From contig NZ_JAIWHV010000001.1 in assembly GCF_020177375.1 (NCBI RefSeq), positions 372,001-436,000 on the forward strand: a stretch of DNA of 64,000 bases, in the 5' to 3' direction. Made by a program: the position numbers and the translations under genes. Shown here piece by piece: positions 17,260-26,341 of this stretch. Positions within the stretch are counted from its first letter, which is position 1, and the number at the start of each line of letters is the position of its first letter. The DNA comes from Saliphagus infecundisoli. Its GTDB lineage: Archaea > Halobacteriota > Halobacteria > Halobacteriales > Natrialbaceae. The notes beneath the pieces were generated by a model that was not told where the DNA came from, did no database searches, and worked only from the letters and a program-made list of their open reading frames with translations.

Positions 17260-18732
17260 ATGGCGCGGAAAATAGACAGACGTGACGTTCTCCGTGGGAT
17301 CGGTGCTGCGGGCGTGACCGGAACGATCGGGCTCGCCGGCTGCCTCGACGGCGGAGGCGGCAATGGAAATGGCAATGGCAACGGAAACGGCAACGGCGAG
17401 GACGAGGAGGCCGCCGACGCCGGCAACGGCGAGGACACCGGCAACGGTAACGACACGGAGGGGACCGAAACCGAAGCGGAAACCGAAAACGGGACTGAGG
17501 AGACCGACGGCAACGAAACGGAGGACAACGGGACCGACGACAACGAGTCGGAGGGCAACGAAACCGGCGGCAACGAGACCGCCGAGGACGTCGAGATCGA
17601 CATCGGCCGCGAGGTCATGGTCGGCGTCCTCCAGCCGACGACCGGCGATCTGGGCGACCTCGGCGGACCCATCCGGGACGGCGCGATCCTGCCGGGCGCC
17701 CAGCTCGAGGGCACTGGCCTGGAACTCGACATCCGCGAGGAGGACACCCAGACCGACACCGAGGCCGGCCTCAGCGCGGCCCAGGCGCTCGTCGACGCGG
17801 GCTACCCGGGGATCACGGGCGCTGCGGCGTCCTCGACGACGATCCCGGTCGCGACGGACGTCCTCGCGCCCAACCAGGTCGTCGGCATCTCCCCGGCGAG
17901 TACGGCCCCGGGGATCACGGACTTGGAGGACGACGACTTCCTGTTTCGGACCTGCCCGAGCGACGCGCTCCAGGGCGAGGTGATGGCCGAACTCGCCGAC
18001 GAGGAGGGGTTCGAGACCGCCGCCTCCTTCCACCTCAACAACGACTACGGCCAGCAGCTCTCCGAATCGTTCGTCTCGGCGTTCGAGGAACTCGGGGGGG
18101 AGGTCAGCCAGACCGTCGCCTTCGAGGCCGAACAGCCCTCCTACTCCTCAGTGCTGGAGACCGCGCTGGCCGACGATCCCGACCTGATGATCGTCATCGG
18201 CTACCCCGCGAGCGGCCAGCAGATCTTCCGGGACTACTACGCCGACTTCGACGACGGCGAGACGACGATCATGGTCACCGACGGGCTCCGGGACGACGGC
18301 CTTCCGGGCAACGTCGACAACGAGATGGCCAACGTGATCGGGACGGCACCGCTGGCCGCGGGTCCACAGGTCGAGGCGTTCACCGAGATGTACGAGGAGG
18401 AGTACGGCTCCTCGCCCGGCGTCTTCACCGCACAGGCCTACGACGCCACCGCGGTCCTGATCCTCGCGAACGTCGCGGCCGGCGAGAACGACGGCACCGC
18501 CGTCCGGGACAACATCCGGGCGGTCGCAAACCCCGAGGGCGAGGTCGTCGGCCCGGAGAACCTGGCCCAGGGGGTCTCGATGGTCGCCGACGGCGAGGAA
18601 GTCCAGTACGAGGGCGCCTCGAGCGGCGTCGACTTCGACGACAACGGCGACATGCAGGCGGTTACCTACGAGATCTTCGAGTTCAGCATGGACGGCGTCG
18701 AGACGGTCGACGAGATCGACTACGAAGCCTGA
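17260..18732 (+). CDS. Branched-chain amino-acid ABC transporter binding lipoprotein
   Basis: A 490-residue periplasmic-binding-protein type I (Leu/Ile/Val receptor family). The N-terminus has a Tat/lipoprotein signal (RRDVLRGIGAAGVTGTIGLAGC). Next is an unusual linker: a Gly-Asn repeat followed by a Thr/Glu/Asn-rich segment with seven N-x-S/T sequons between residues 64 and 105. The ligand domain follows (VGVLQPTTGDLGDLGGP; SPASTAPGITDL; HLNNDYGQQLSESF). It should deliver substrate to LivHM. Unusually, its gene is on the opposite strand and converges with the liv operon. Confidence 0.87.
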   Translation: MARKIDRRDVLRGIGAAGVTGTIGLAGCLDGGGGNGNGNGNGNGNGEDEEAADAGNGEDTGNGNDTEGTETEAETENGTEETDGNETEDNGTDDNESEGNETGGNETAEDVEIDIGREVMVGVLQPTTGDLGDLGGPIRDGAILPGAQLEGTGLELDIREEDTQTDTEAGLSAAQALVDAGYPGITGAAASSTTIPVATDVLAPNQVVGISPASTAPGITDLEDDDFLFRTCPSDALQGEVMAELADEEGFETAASFHLNNDYGQQLSESFVSAFEELGGEVSQTVAFEAEQPSYSSVLETALADDPDLMIVIGYPASGQQIFRDYYADFDDGETTIMVTDGLRDDGLPGNVDNEMANVIGTAPLAAGPQVEAFTEMYEEEYGSSPGVFTAQAYDATAVLILANVAAGENDGTAVRDNIRAVANPEGEVVGPENLAQGVSMVADGEEVQYEGASSGVDFDDNGDMQAVTYEIFEFSMDGVETVDEIDYEA

Positions 18733-18746
18733 CTCACGGATCCTCG

Positions 18747-18752
18747 TTTTTT
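18747..18752 (+). terminator. T-tract terminator between convergent liv genes
   Basis: TTTTTT at 18747-18752 lies 15 bases after the binding-protein stop and within the 27-base gap to the end of livF. Short T runs commonly end archaeal transcripts. Confidence 0.5.
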
Positions 18753-18759
18753 GATTCAG

Positions 18760-19464
18760 TCAGCCGCCCAGGAACTCCCGGCGGACCTGCTCGTCGGAGA
18801 GGAGGGCGTCGCCGCTGTCCTCGTAGCGGTTCTGGCCCTGGACGAGCACGTACCCCCGGTCACAGCGAGCGAGGGCCTCCTTGGCGTTCTGTTCGACCAG
18901 CAAGACGGCGGTCCCGTCCGCATTGATCCGGTCGATCCGGTCGAACATCTCCGAGACGAGGTCGGGGGCCAGCCCGGCGCTCGGCTCGTCGAGCATGAGG
19001 AGTTCGGGATCGAGCATCAGCGCCCGTCCCATCGCGAGCATCTGGCGTTGGCCCCCCGAGAGCGACCCCGCCTTCTGGCCGGCCCGCTCCTCGAGGATGG
19101 GAAACCGGCCGTACACCCGCTGGATCCGGTCTTCGGGGACGTCCTCGAGGATGTACGCGCCCATCTCCAGGTTCTCCCGGACCGAAAGCGACGGGAAGAC
19201 GTTGTCGTTCTGGGGGACGTAGCCGATCCCGGTCGTGATGATCTCCTCGGGGCGGCGGCCGGTGATTCCCTCGCCGTCGAACGTAATCCGCCCGCCCATC
19301 ACCGTCGTCAGCCCGAAGACCGACTTCATCACCGTCGACTTCCCCGCGCCGTTCGGGCCGACGATGCTGACGTACTCGCCGTCTTCGACCGTCATGTCGA
19401 CGCCCTCCAGGACCTGTAACTCGCCGTAGCCCGCGTCCAGATCGGCGACCTCGAGGGCGGCCAT
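18760..19464 (-). CDS. livF: Branched-chain amino-acid ABC transporter ATPase LivF
   Basis: A 234-residue ABC ATPase: Walker A GPNGAGKST, Q-loop GYVPQNDNVFPSLSVREN, signature SLSGGQRQM, Walker B LLMLDEPSAGLAP, and switch region LLVEQNAKEAL. The length and the QN after the switch Glu are typical of LivF. It is the last gene of livH-livM-livG-livF; its ATG overlaps the livG stop by one base. Confidence 0.9.
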   Translation of the reverse strand: MAALEVADLDAGYGELQVLEGVDMTVEDGEYVSIVGPNGAGKSTVMKSVFGLTTVMGGRITFDGEGITGRRPEEIITTGIGYVPQNDNVFPSLSVRENLEMGAYILEDVPEDRIQRVYGRFPILEERAGQKAGSLSGGQRQMLAMGRALMLDPELLMLDEPSAGLAPDLVSEMFDRIDRINADGTAVLLVEQNAKEALARCDRGYVLVQGQNRYEDSGDALLSDEQVRREFLGG

Positions 19465-20276
19465 CAGTTCTCACCCCCGAGGTAGGCCTCGATCACCCGT
19501 TCGTCCTCCTTGATCGCGGCGGGTTCGCCCTCGGCGAGGACCGAGCCCTGGTGCATGACGATCACTCGTTCGCAGTGGTTCATGATGACGTCCATGTCGT
19601 GTTCGACGATGAGGAAGGTGTATCCCCGCTCCTGGAGGTCGTGGACCCGCTCTAAGAGCTTCTTCTCCAGCGAGGGGTTGACGCCGGCCATCGGCTCGTC
19701 GAGTAGGAGCATCGAGGGCTCCGTCTGGAGGGCCCGCGCGAGCTCCAGGAGCTTTCGCTGGCCCCCCGAGAGCGTGCCGGCGTACTCGCGGGCGAGGTGA
19801 TCGATCTCGAAGAACTCGAGGGTCTCCCAGGCCTGTTCGACGAGTTCCTCCTCCTGTTCGACGACCTCCCGGCGAGCGATCGGGGCGACCGAGCGCCACA
19901 GCGACTCGCCGAGCTGGTCTTTGGGCGCGAGCAACACGTTCTCCAACACGGTCATCTCGGGGAACTCCCGGGCGATCTGGAACGTGCGGACGAGCCCGCG
20001 GTCGGCGATCGCGGGGGGTGACCGGCCGGTGATCTCCTCGCCGTCGAAGGTGACGGTGCCGGCGTCGGGCGTGTACACTCCCGTAATGCAGTCGAAGGTG
20101 GTCGACTTCCCCGCGCCGTTGGGTCCGATCAGCCCGGTGATCGTCCCCCGCTCGACCGAGAAGCTGGCGTCGTCGACGGCGACGATCCCGCCGAAGGTCT
20201 TCCGGAGGTTCTCGACCGCGAGCAGCGCCTCGCCGGCATCTCGCTGCTCGGCCGGGGCCTCGCTCGTCTCGCTCAT
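19464..20276 (-). CDS. livG: Branched-chain amino-acid ABC transporter ATPase LivG
   Basis: A 270-residue ABC ATPase: Walker A GPNGAGKSTTFD, GLVRTFQIAREFPEMTVLENV (the Q-loop with FQ typical of LivG), signature TLSGGQRKLLELARAL, Walker B MLLLDEPMAGVNP, and switch IVEHDMDVIM. The ATG at 20276 overlaps the end of livM by four bases. A short charged N-terminal tail precedes the ATPase fold. Confidence 0.9.
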   Translation of the reverse strand: MSETSEAPAEQRDAGEALLAVENLRKTFGGIVAVDDASFSVERGTITGLIGPNGAGKSTTFDCITGVYTPDAGTVTFDGEEITGRSPPAIADRGLVRTFQIAREFPEMTVLENVLLAPKDQLGESLWRSVAPIARREVVEQEEELVEQAWETLEFFEIDHLAREYAGTLSGGQRKLLELARALQTEPSMLLLDEPMAGVNPSLEKKLLERVHDLQERGYTFLIVEHDMDVIMNHCERVIVMHQGSVLAEGEPAAIKEDERVIEAYLGGEN

Positions 20277-21571
20277 GGGTCTCCCCCCTCCTCGACCCCT
20301 TCCCGTCCGGCCCGCCGGGAGGGCCGCGAGAGGTCGGTGGCGGCGGCGATCTCCTTGCGGTGGCCGAGCAGGCCGTCGGGACGCCACAGCATGAGGACGA
20401 CGAGGACGATCCCGACGATCATGAAGCGGATCTCGTCTAAACTCCCGACGAGGTAGCCCACGAGCGGGAGCACGTCCAGATCGGCGAGCGGAAGCAGGGC
20501 GTCGTAGATCGTCGTCGGGGTGCTCACGTCCATGTTCGCCCGGATGATCCGGCGGACGAACGGTGGCCCCTCCCAGAGCGCGGCGGCGAAGACCAGACCG
20601 CCGACGATGCTGCCGGCGTTCGAGCCCGAGCCGCCGACGATGAGCGCGACGAAGACGTAGAAGGTGACGATCGGCATGAACTGGCTCGGCGTCACCGTCC
20701 CGCGGCTTCCCTGCCAGAGCATCCCCGCCAGGCCCATCAGCGCACAGCCGAGCATGAAGACCTTGATCTTCGCCGTGTTCGTGTGTTTCCCCAGGGATCG
20801 GGCGGCGACCTCGTCCTCGCGGATCCCCTTTAGTACGCGGCCGAACGGGGAGGCCCCGATCCGCGAGAGGACCAGGTAGAAGGCGATCACGAAGACGACC
20901 AGCAGGGCGGTGTAGACACTCGAGCGCACGACCGAGGGCTGGATCCCGACGGTTTCGGCGAGCGGGAAGAGCAGGCTGCCGAGCAGGGCGGGGTCGCCCC
21001 CGCGCTCGGCGCCGGCGTAGAGGACGTAGTCGACCACGCCCTCGGTCGCGGGAAACCCGATCCCGCTGCCGCCGCCCGTTCCCAGGCTCTGCCCGCCGAT
21101 TTCGAACTCCCGGAGCGACGAGGAGAGCAGTGCCCGCCGTATGATTTCCGAGAGCCCGAGGGTGACGATCGCGAAGTAGTCCGCCCGGAGGCGCAGGGCG
21201 GGCAGGGCCGCGAGCAGTCCGACGAGGGCGGCCGCGATCATCCCCCCGACGACGCCGATCCACAGCGGGAGCCCGAACCCCTGTTCGGCCGAGGAGAGAA
21301 GTCCCATCGCGTAGACGCCGACGGCCATAAAGCCCGCGACGCCGATGTTGAACAGTCCCGTATACCCCCAGTGGAGGTTGAGCGCGAGCGCGAGCAGGGC
21401 GTAGACCGCCGCGAAGAAGGTGACCCGCTGGAGGGTGCTCACGATCCCGTTTACGTCGAGGCCGAGGACCAGCCCGAAGACGGTGAAGACGGCGTACGTC
21501 GCGAGCAGGGCGCCGCCGATCAGGAGCGCGTCGGTCACCCACTGGGGCCGCGAATCCCCGTGCTCGCTCAT
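20273..21571 (-). CDS. livM: Branched-chain amino-acid ABC transporter permease LivM
   Basis: A 432-residue permease with about ten membrane helices. Family signatures are ALALNLHWGYTGLFNIGVAGFMAVGVY, the AIVTLGLSEIIRR segment, the coupling-helix motif GRVLKGIREDEVAARSLGK, and IVGGSGSNAGSIVGG. It forms the translocation pore with LivH. Four-base overlaps with both neighbours show tight operon translation. The C-terminal tail is basic and cytoplasmic. Confidence 0.9.
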   Translation of the reverse strand: MSEHGDSRPQWVTDALLIGGALLATYAVFTVFGLVLGLDVNGIVSTLQRVTFFAAVYALLALALNLHWGYTGLFNIGVAGFMAVGVYAMGLLSSAEQGFGLPLWIGVVGGMIAAALVGLLAALPALRLRADYFAIVTLGLSEIIRRALLSSSLREFEIGGQSLGTGGGSGIGFPATEGVVDYVLYAGAERGGDPALLGSLLFPLAETVGIQPSVVRSSVYTALLVVFVIAFYLVLSRIGASPFGRVLKGIREDEVAARSLGKHTNTAKIKVFMLGCALMGLAGMLWQGSRGTVTPSQFMPIVTFYVFVALIVGGSGSNAGSIVGGLVFAAALWEGPPFVRRIIRANMDVSTPTTIYDALLPLADLDVLPLVGYLVGSLDEIRFMIVGIVLVVLMLWRPDGLLGHRKEIAAATDLSRPSRRAGREGVEEGGDP

Positions 21572-22674
21572 GCCGTCTCCACCCCCCCGAACAGCCCCTG
21601 GGGACGGACGAGCAAGACGAGGATCATCAGCCCGAACGCCGCGATCTCGTTCATGTCGCTCGGGATCCAGACCAGCGAGACGTTGATCGTGAGCCCGATG
21701 ATCAGGGCACCGACGATCGCGCCGTAGATCGAGCCGATCCCGCCGAGGATGACCGCGGCGAAGATGAGGAGGAGGAGAAACCAGCCGAGGTTGATCGTGA
21801 TTGTTCCCCGATCGAGGACGATCAGGTAGCCTGCGACGCCGGCGAGGCCGGCGCCGATCATCCAGGTCGCACGGACGACGCGCTCGGTCGGGATCCCGGT
21901 GATCAGCGCGAGGTCCCTGTTGTCGGCCATCGCCCGCATCGAGGTCCCCAGTTTCGTGTACTGGAGGAGGAGGTGGATCCCGACCATCAACACCGTCGCG
22001 GAGACGACCATCGTGAGTTCGTGGACGTTGACCCCCTCGGTCCAGAAGAAGACGGGCGAGCTCCACTCGGGCGAGGAGGCGGTGACCGCCCGGTTCTGGG
22101 AGGTGTAGACCAGCGCGATGAAGTATCGCAAGGCGAGGGCGACCCCGACGCTCGCGATCAGCAGCGGGATCCCGCCGGCGTCACGCAGTGGGCGGTAGAC
22201 CACCCGGTCGATCGCGAGGGCGATCAGGACCGTGAGGAGGGCGGCGACGACCAATCCGGCGAGGATCGCGATCGGCTCGCCGAGGATCTGGAGATCGAGT
22301 TGGCCCGGCGGTGCCCCCCCGTCGGCCCGAAGCAGGAGCCGGCTGCTCGTGTCGGCGATCCCCGCACCGGCGATCAGGTACGCGACCGTCCACCCCGAGA
22401 ACGCCCCCGTCGTCAGCAGGTCTCCGTGCGAGAAGTTCGCAAACCGGAGGATGCTGTAGGTCATCGAGAGCCCGATCCCCGCCAGCCCGAAGACGAGGCC
22501 GTCGACGATCCCGTTCCAGAGGTAGAACCCGAGCGTTCCGAGCGTCAGCGAGCCGGTGTAGATGCGACGGACGAGATCGAGCGCGAGGACGACGGCGGCG
22601 ACGACGACGAGCGCGCGAACCGTCCGCTCGGACGTCAGCCTCGAGATCCCCCCTCCGAGATCGACTGTACTCAT
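21568..22674 (-). CDS. livH: Branched-chain amino-acid ABC transporter permease LivH
   Basis: A 368-residue permease with eight or nine helices: GLVFGLAGIGLSMTYSILRFANFSHGD, the coupling-helix region LGTSMRAMADNRDLALITGIPTERV, and AAVILGGIGSIYGAIVGA. Compared with bacterial LivH (about 300 residues) it has an extra extracellular insert near residues 100-130. It is the first gene of the operon, with a probable TATA box (ATATAG) at 22703-22710. Confidence 0.9.
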   Translation of the reverse strand: MSTVDLGGGISRLTSERTVRALVVVAAVVLALDLVRRIYTGSLTLGTLGFYLWNGIVDGLVFGLAGIGLSMTYSILRFANFSHGDLLTTGAFSGWTVAYLIAGAGIADTSSRLLLRADGGAPPGQLDLQILGEPIAILAGLVVAALLTVLIALAIDRVVYRPLRDAGGIPLLIASVGVALALRYFIALVYTSQNRAVTASSPEWSSPVFFWTEGVNVHELTMVVSATVLMVGIHLLLQYTKLGTSMRAMADNRDLALITGIPTERVVRATWMIGAGLAGVAGYLIVLDRGTITINLGWFLLLLIFAAVILGGIGSIYGAIVGALIIGLTINVSLVWIPSDMNEIAAFGLMILVLLVRPQGLFGGVETA

Positions 22675-22702
22675 ACTCGTGCGGAGTGTGAGCCGGAGCC
22701 GC

Positions 22703-22710
22703 CATATAGT
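22703..22710 (-). promoter_or_regulatory. TATA-like box of the livHMGF operon
   Basis: CATATAGT on the plus strand (ACTATATG on the minus strand) is centred about 32 bases before the livH ATG, giving a very short untranslated leader. Confidence 0.5.
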
Positions 22711-22813
22711 TCACGCACTCCAGGGCCCGAAGACCGATCATACGTCTATCAGAACCCGCGAGAACGGGTATCGTCGGATGTCCGCTGGCGCGCGCCTTCG
22801 GCCCCCGGACCCC

Positions 22814-23002
22814 TCAGCCCGACAGCCGGCGGAGAACGGCCACGACGGCGATCCCGGCCACGACGACGCCGACGAGCGTCGGGACGAGCTGCCCGGAACC
22901 CCATTCCCAACCCAGAACCTGCGTGCCGACGATCGCGACGACGGCGACGGCGAGTCCGAACGCGGCGACCAGCGGCGATCGGTCGCGGTACCCGAGTGCC
23001 AT
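22814..23002 (-). CDS. Small two-helix membrane protein, unknown function
   Basis: A 62-residue protein with two hydrophobic helices (PLVAAFGLAVAVVAIVGTQVLG and LVPTLVGVVVAGIAVVAVL) and a basic end (RRLSG), so both termini are probably cytoplasmic. No family recognised. The ATG at 23002 was chosen over an upstream in-frame start because it places MALGYRDRS directly before the first helix. It lies between livH and an SDR gene on the same strand, with gaps too large to show co-transcription. Confidence 0.6.
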   Translation of the reverse strand: MALGYRDRSPLVAAFGLAVAVVAIVGTQVLGWEWGSGQLVPTLVGVVVAGIAVVAVLRRLSG

Positions 23003-23077
23003 ACCGTCGTGTTGGCGCGCCGTCGTGAAAAGCGTGTGTGACGATGTTCTCCGTCGGAAACCCGGTTCCAACCCCAC

Positions 23078-23794
23078 TCAGTAGGCGTCGCCGTACACCG
23101 GCACCGCCGCCCCGCTGGTCACGGCCGTCGCATCGCTACAGAGCGCGAGCATGGTCTCGCCGATCTCGCCCGGATCGACCCACTCGTCGTGGTCGGCGTC
23201 GGGCATCATCTCCCGGTTCGCCGGCGTGTCGATCACGCTCGGCATGACGCAGTTCGCACGCACGGAGCCGACGTTCTCGGCGGCGATCGTCTCCGTCAGC
23301 AGCCGGATTCCGGCCTTCGTCGCCCGGTAGAGTCCGTCACCCTCCCCGCCGGAGAGCGAGGACTTCGCGCTGACGCTCACGATCGACCCCTCTCGCTCCT
23401 GGAGGTGGGGGAGGGCGTGTTTCGAGGCGAGAAACGCCGTTTTGAGGTTGACGTCGACGAGGAGGTCGAACGTCTCGAGGGCGGTCTCCTCTACGGGGTC
23501 GCCGCCGCGCCAGGTGCCGGCGATGTTGAGCAGGTGGTCGATCCCGCCGTGGTCGTCTGCGATTTCCTCGACCACTCTCTCGACTTCCCCCTCGTCGGTG
23601 AGGTCCGCCTCCCGGAAGTCGATTCCCTCCGCGGACAGGAGGGCGTCCTCGTCGTCGGGGGCGACGACGTCGATCGCACACACCGTCGCGCCCGCCGCGT
23701 CGAAGCGCTCGGCGACCGCGCTCCCCAGCGCGCCGCTCGCGCCCGTCACGACTGCGACCGATCCCTCGAAGTCGAAGCTGGCTGTCGGGGCCAT
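23078..23794 (-). CDS. Short-chain dehydrogenase/reductase
   Basis: A 238-residue classical SDR: cofactor motif TGASGALG, an acidic residue after beta-2 (AIDVVAPDD) favouring NAD over NADP, the NIAG strand, catalytic Ser in VSVSAKSSLSGG, and the Y-R-A-T-K active-site pair. It would oxidise or reduce an alcohol/ketone; the substrate is not readable. The ATG at 23794 gives the normal N-terminus. The C-terminus (SGAAVPVYGDAY) is the usual SDR ending. Confidence 0.85.
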   Translation of the reverse strand: MAPTASFDFEGSVAVVTGASGALGSAVAERFDAAGATVCAIDVVAPDDEDALLSAEGIDFREADLTDEGEVERVVEEIADDHGGIDHLLNIAGTWRGGDPVEETALETFDLLVDVNLKTAFLASKHALPHLQEREGSIVSVSAKSSLSGGEGDGLYRATKAGIRLLTETIAAENVGSVRANCVMPSVIDTPANREMMPDADHDEWVDPGEIGETMLALCSDATAVTSGAAVPVYGDAY

Positions 23795-23840
23795 ACCGAC
23801 GCTTCGACTCGCGAGGGGATCAAACCGGGGGCTCCGGCAG

Positions 23841-25598
23841 TCACTCGAGGAACGCCCGAAGCTCCCGTTCCTCGAAGCAGTTGATGACGTCGCCGGGTTC
23901 AGCCCACCCGCGCCGGGCGGTGTGGACGCCCCAGCGCATGTACTCCTGGGTCGCCGGCCGGTGGGCGTCCGTGTCGATAGCGATTTTTGCCCCCGCCTCG
24001 ATCGCCGCCTGGACGGCGCTTCCCCAGAGGTCGAGCCGGCTCGGGTTGGCGTTTACCTCCAGTGCCGTCCCGTGGTCGGCTGCGGCCTCGCCCAACACCG
24101 AGGCGTCGAACGAAAGCCCCTCGCGCTGGTTCAGGAGTCGGCCGCTGGGATGGCCGATAATGTCGACCGCGGGGTTCTCGATCGCCGCGAGCAGCCGGTC
24201 GGTCGCCGCCCCCGAGTCCTGATCGAGGGCGCTGTGGGGGGAGGCAACGACGAGGTCCAGTTTCTTGACGATCTCTTCGGGAAGGTCGACCTCGCCCTCG
24301 GCGTCGACGTTCGCCTCGATCCCCGCGAACACCGTGATCTCCCGCTCTGCGTCCACCGCCCGGATCTCGGCGATCTGGTCGTCGATCTCCGCGGGCGAGA
24401 GGCCGACGTCGGCGACGACGCCCGGCCCCTCGGCGTGGTCGGCGATCGCGTAGTAGTCGTACCCCCGATCGGCGGCAGCCTCGACCATCTCCTCGATCGG
24501 GGTGGTCCCGTCCGACCAGTCGGTGTGGGTGTGGAGGTCACCCCGGACGTCCTCGCGAGTAAGGAGGTCGGGAAGCTGGCCTGCAGCGGCGGCGGCGATC
24601 TCTCCCCGATCCTCGCGGAGTTCGGGCGGGATCCACGGGAGGTCGAGGGCCTCGTACATGCCCTCTTCGGTCTCGCCGGCGACGCGCTCGCCGACTCGTT
24701 GTCCGGAATCGGGATCCTCGACCCCGTTGACGTCGAAGGTGCCGTACTCGTTTACCTTCAGCCCCCGGTCAATCGCGTAATTTCGGAGTCGGACGTTGTG
24801 GTCCTTGCTCCCCGTGAAGTACTGCAGCGCGGAGCCGAACTCCTCGGGGACCACCACCCGGAGATCGACACGGACCTCGCCCACCCGGACGGAGGCCTTC
24901 TCGGGACCGGATTCGATCTCGTCGTCCACGGAGTCCCAGCCGACGAACGCGCCGACGACCGCCTCGCCGTCCTCACTGGCGACAAGGACGTCGACGTCGC
25001 CGATCGTCTCGCGCCACCGGCGGATCGAGCCCGCGACGTCGAGCCGAGAGACGGCGTCGACGCCTTCGAGGAAGGCGAGCACGTCGTCGGCCAGTGGCCG
25101 TGCCTCCCCAAGCAACTGACGTTCCCCCACCGTCCGGGCGAACTCGATACCCTCCGCGATGTTTCGTTCGGTTTTCTCGCCGAACCCCTTCACCTCCCGG
25201 ATCTCGCCGGCCTCGGCCGCCGCTTCGAGGTCGTCTAAATTTCGTACGCCCAGTTCCTCGTAGAGCGTGCCGACGGTCTTCGGGCCGACGCCCTCGACGC
25301 GGGTCAGGGCGGCCATATCCACGGGCAACTCCTCGCGGAGGCCCTCGAGTTCCTCGATCTCCCCCGTCTCGACGTACTCCTCGATCTTCGCCGAGATGGC
25401 GTCGCCGACGCCCTCGATCCCCTCGACGGCCTCCTCGTTGCCCGACTCAATCAGGTCCGCGATCGGTGCGGGATGGGCCGCGACCGCCTCCGCCGCCCGG
25501 CGGTAGGCTCGGGGCTTGTACTCGACGTCCTGTGCCTCCAGCAGGTCGGCGAACTCCTCGAAGCGGGCGGCGAGTTCGGCGTTGGTGGCGCGGGCCAT
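23841..25598 (-). CDS. polX: Family X DNA polymerase with PHP domain
   Basis: A 585-residue PolX. Residues 1-90 form the helix-hairpin-helix 8-kDa-like domain, and the second HhH includes VEGVGPKTVGTLYEELG. The palm has GSIRRWRETIGDVDVL with the metal-binding DxD; the thumb region contains FTGSKDHNVRLRNYA. The C-terminal PHP phosphoesterase starts DLHTHTDWSDG and keeps later His/Asp ligands (ADHAEG, SPHSAL, HPSGR, DTDAH). It probably acts in base-excision repair, filling gaps and trimming 3' ends. The ATG at 25598 shares one base with the TGA of the upstream DUF5788 gene. Confidence 0.9.
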   Translation of the reverse strand: MARATNAELAARFEEFADLLEAQDVEYKPRAYRRAAEAVAAHPAPIADLIESGNEEAVEGIEGVGDAISAKIEEYVETGEIEELEGLREELPVDMAALTRVEGVGPKTVGTLYEELGVRNLDDLEAAAEAGEIREVKGFGEKTERNIAEGIEFARTVGERQLLGEARPLADDVLAFLEGVDAVSRLDVAGSIRRWRETIGDVDVLVASEDGEAVVGAFVGWDSVDDEIESGPEKASVRVGEVRVDLRVVVPEEFGSALQYFTGSKDHNVRLRNYAIDRGLKVNEYGTFDVNGVEDPDSGQRVGERVAGETEEGMYEALDLPWIPPELREDRGEIAAAAAGQLPDLLTREDVRGDLHTHTDWSDGTTPIEEMVEAAADRGYDYYAIADHAEGPGVVADVGLSPAEIDDQIAEIRAVDAEREITVFAGIEANVDAEGEVDLPEEIVKKLDLVVASPHSALDQDSGAATDRLLAAIENPAVDIIGHPSGRLLNQREGLSFDASVLGEAAADHGTALEVNANPSRLDLWGSAVQAAIEAGAKIAIDTDAHRPATQEYMRWGVHTARRGWAEPGDVINCFEERELRAFLE

Positions 25599-26041
25599 CA
25601 CCGCCCCCGCCGGCTCGGGCCGTCGTCTCTCCCCAGCGCCTTCTTCAGGAACGAGGTCCAGCGCTTCTTGTCGGCTGCCTCCTGGGCCTTCGACTCGGCC
25701 TCGAGGTCAGTCGGTCCCAGGCTCTCTAAGGCGTTCAGCGCCCGGTCGATGCCGATGATCGAGCCCGCGAGTTCCTCGCCCTCGGCGCGGTCGATGTCGC
25801 CCTCTTCGATGCGCTCGACCCGGCGCAGGCGCTCCCGGCGGAGGTTGCGCTTTGCGTGCTCGACGCGCTCGCGCTCGCGCTCGCCCTCCGGAACCGTCTC
25901 TCGGCGTTTGATCTCGAAGACGAACTCTTGGAGGTCTATCTCCTCGCCGGCGATCTCGATCCGGTCGGGGATCTCCGCGCCGACGGTCGCGCCCTCGCGC
26001 TCGACGCGCTCGAGGAGCTGTTTGCGTTCGTACGCTTGCAC
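25598..26041 (-). CDS. DUF5788 family protein
   Basis: A 147-residue highly charged protein matching haloarchaeal DUF5788: YERKQLLERVEREGATVGAEIP at the start, LQEFVFEIKR, a basic RNLRRERLRR stretch, then SIIGIDRALNALESLG and QEAADKKRW near the end. The function is unknown. I chose the GTG at 26041 because the family N-terminus starts there; an ATG at 26128 would add 29 residues unlike the family. It overlaps polX and may be linked to it. Confidence 0.8.
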   Translation of the reverse strand: MQAYERKQLLERVEREGATVGAEIPDRIEIAGEEIDLQEFVFEIKRRETVPEGERERERVEHAKRNLRRERLRRVERIEEGDIDRAEGEELAGSIIGIDRALNALESLGPTDLEAESKAQEAADKKRWTSFLKKALGRDDGPSRRGR

Positions 26042-26159
26042 ACCCCAACTGGGTGGCGGGGAGCCAAAAATGTACGTCCCCCCGGGGCCGACCGCGGCGC
26101 CGGCCCGCCGGGACGCGCCGAAAGACAACCGTTAAAAGCGAACGGACGAACGGAAGGGT

Positions 26160-26339
26160 ATGAGCACGACCGACGAGCAGGGCACGCGTTCGTGTGTCTC
26201 CTGTGGGATCAGCGTCGCCGGGACGAACGCCGCCCGGTTCAAGTGTCCCGACTGTGGCACCGTCATCTACCGCTGTGCGAAGTGCCGAAAGCAGAGCAAC
26301 CTCTATGAGTGTCCCGACTGCGGCTTCCTGGGTCCCTGA
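26160..26339 (+). CDS. Small two-site zinc-ribbon protein (HVO_2753-like)
   Basis: A 59-residue protein with four CxxC knuckles: SCVSCG, FKCPDCG, YRCAKCR, YECPDCG. Spacing and length match the small zinc-finger protein HVO_2753 of Haloferax volcanii, which I recall binds two zinc ions and affects swarming and biofilm. The same neighbour, EF-1beta, follows directly: the TGA ends at 26339 and the next ATG is at 26342. The ATG at 26160 is the only reasonable start. Confidence 0.88.
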   Translation: MSTTDEQGTRSCVSCGISVAGTNAARFKCPDCGTVIYRCAKCRKQSNLYECPDCGFLGP

Positions 26340-26341
26340 CC

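Noticed and set aside
23841-25598. Intein or insertion in polX
   Set aside because: Domains follow one another at normal spacing with no splicing motif or extra segment.
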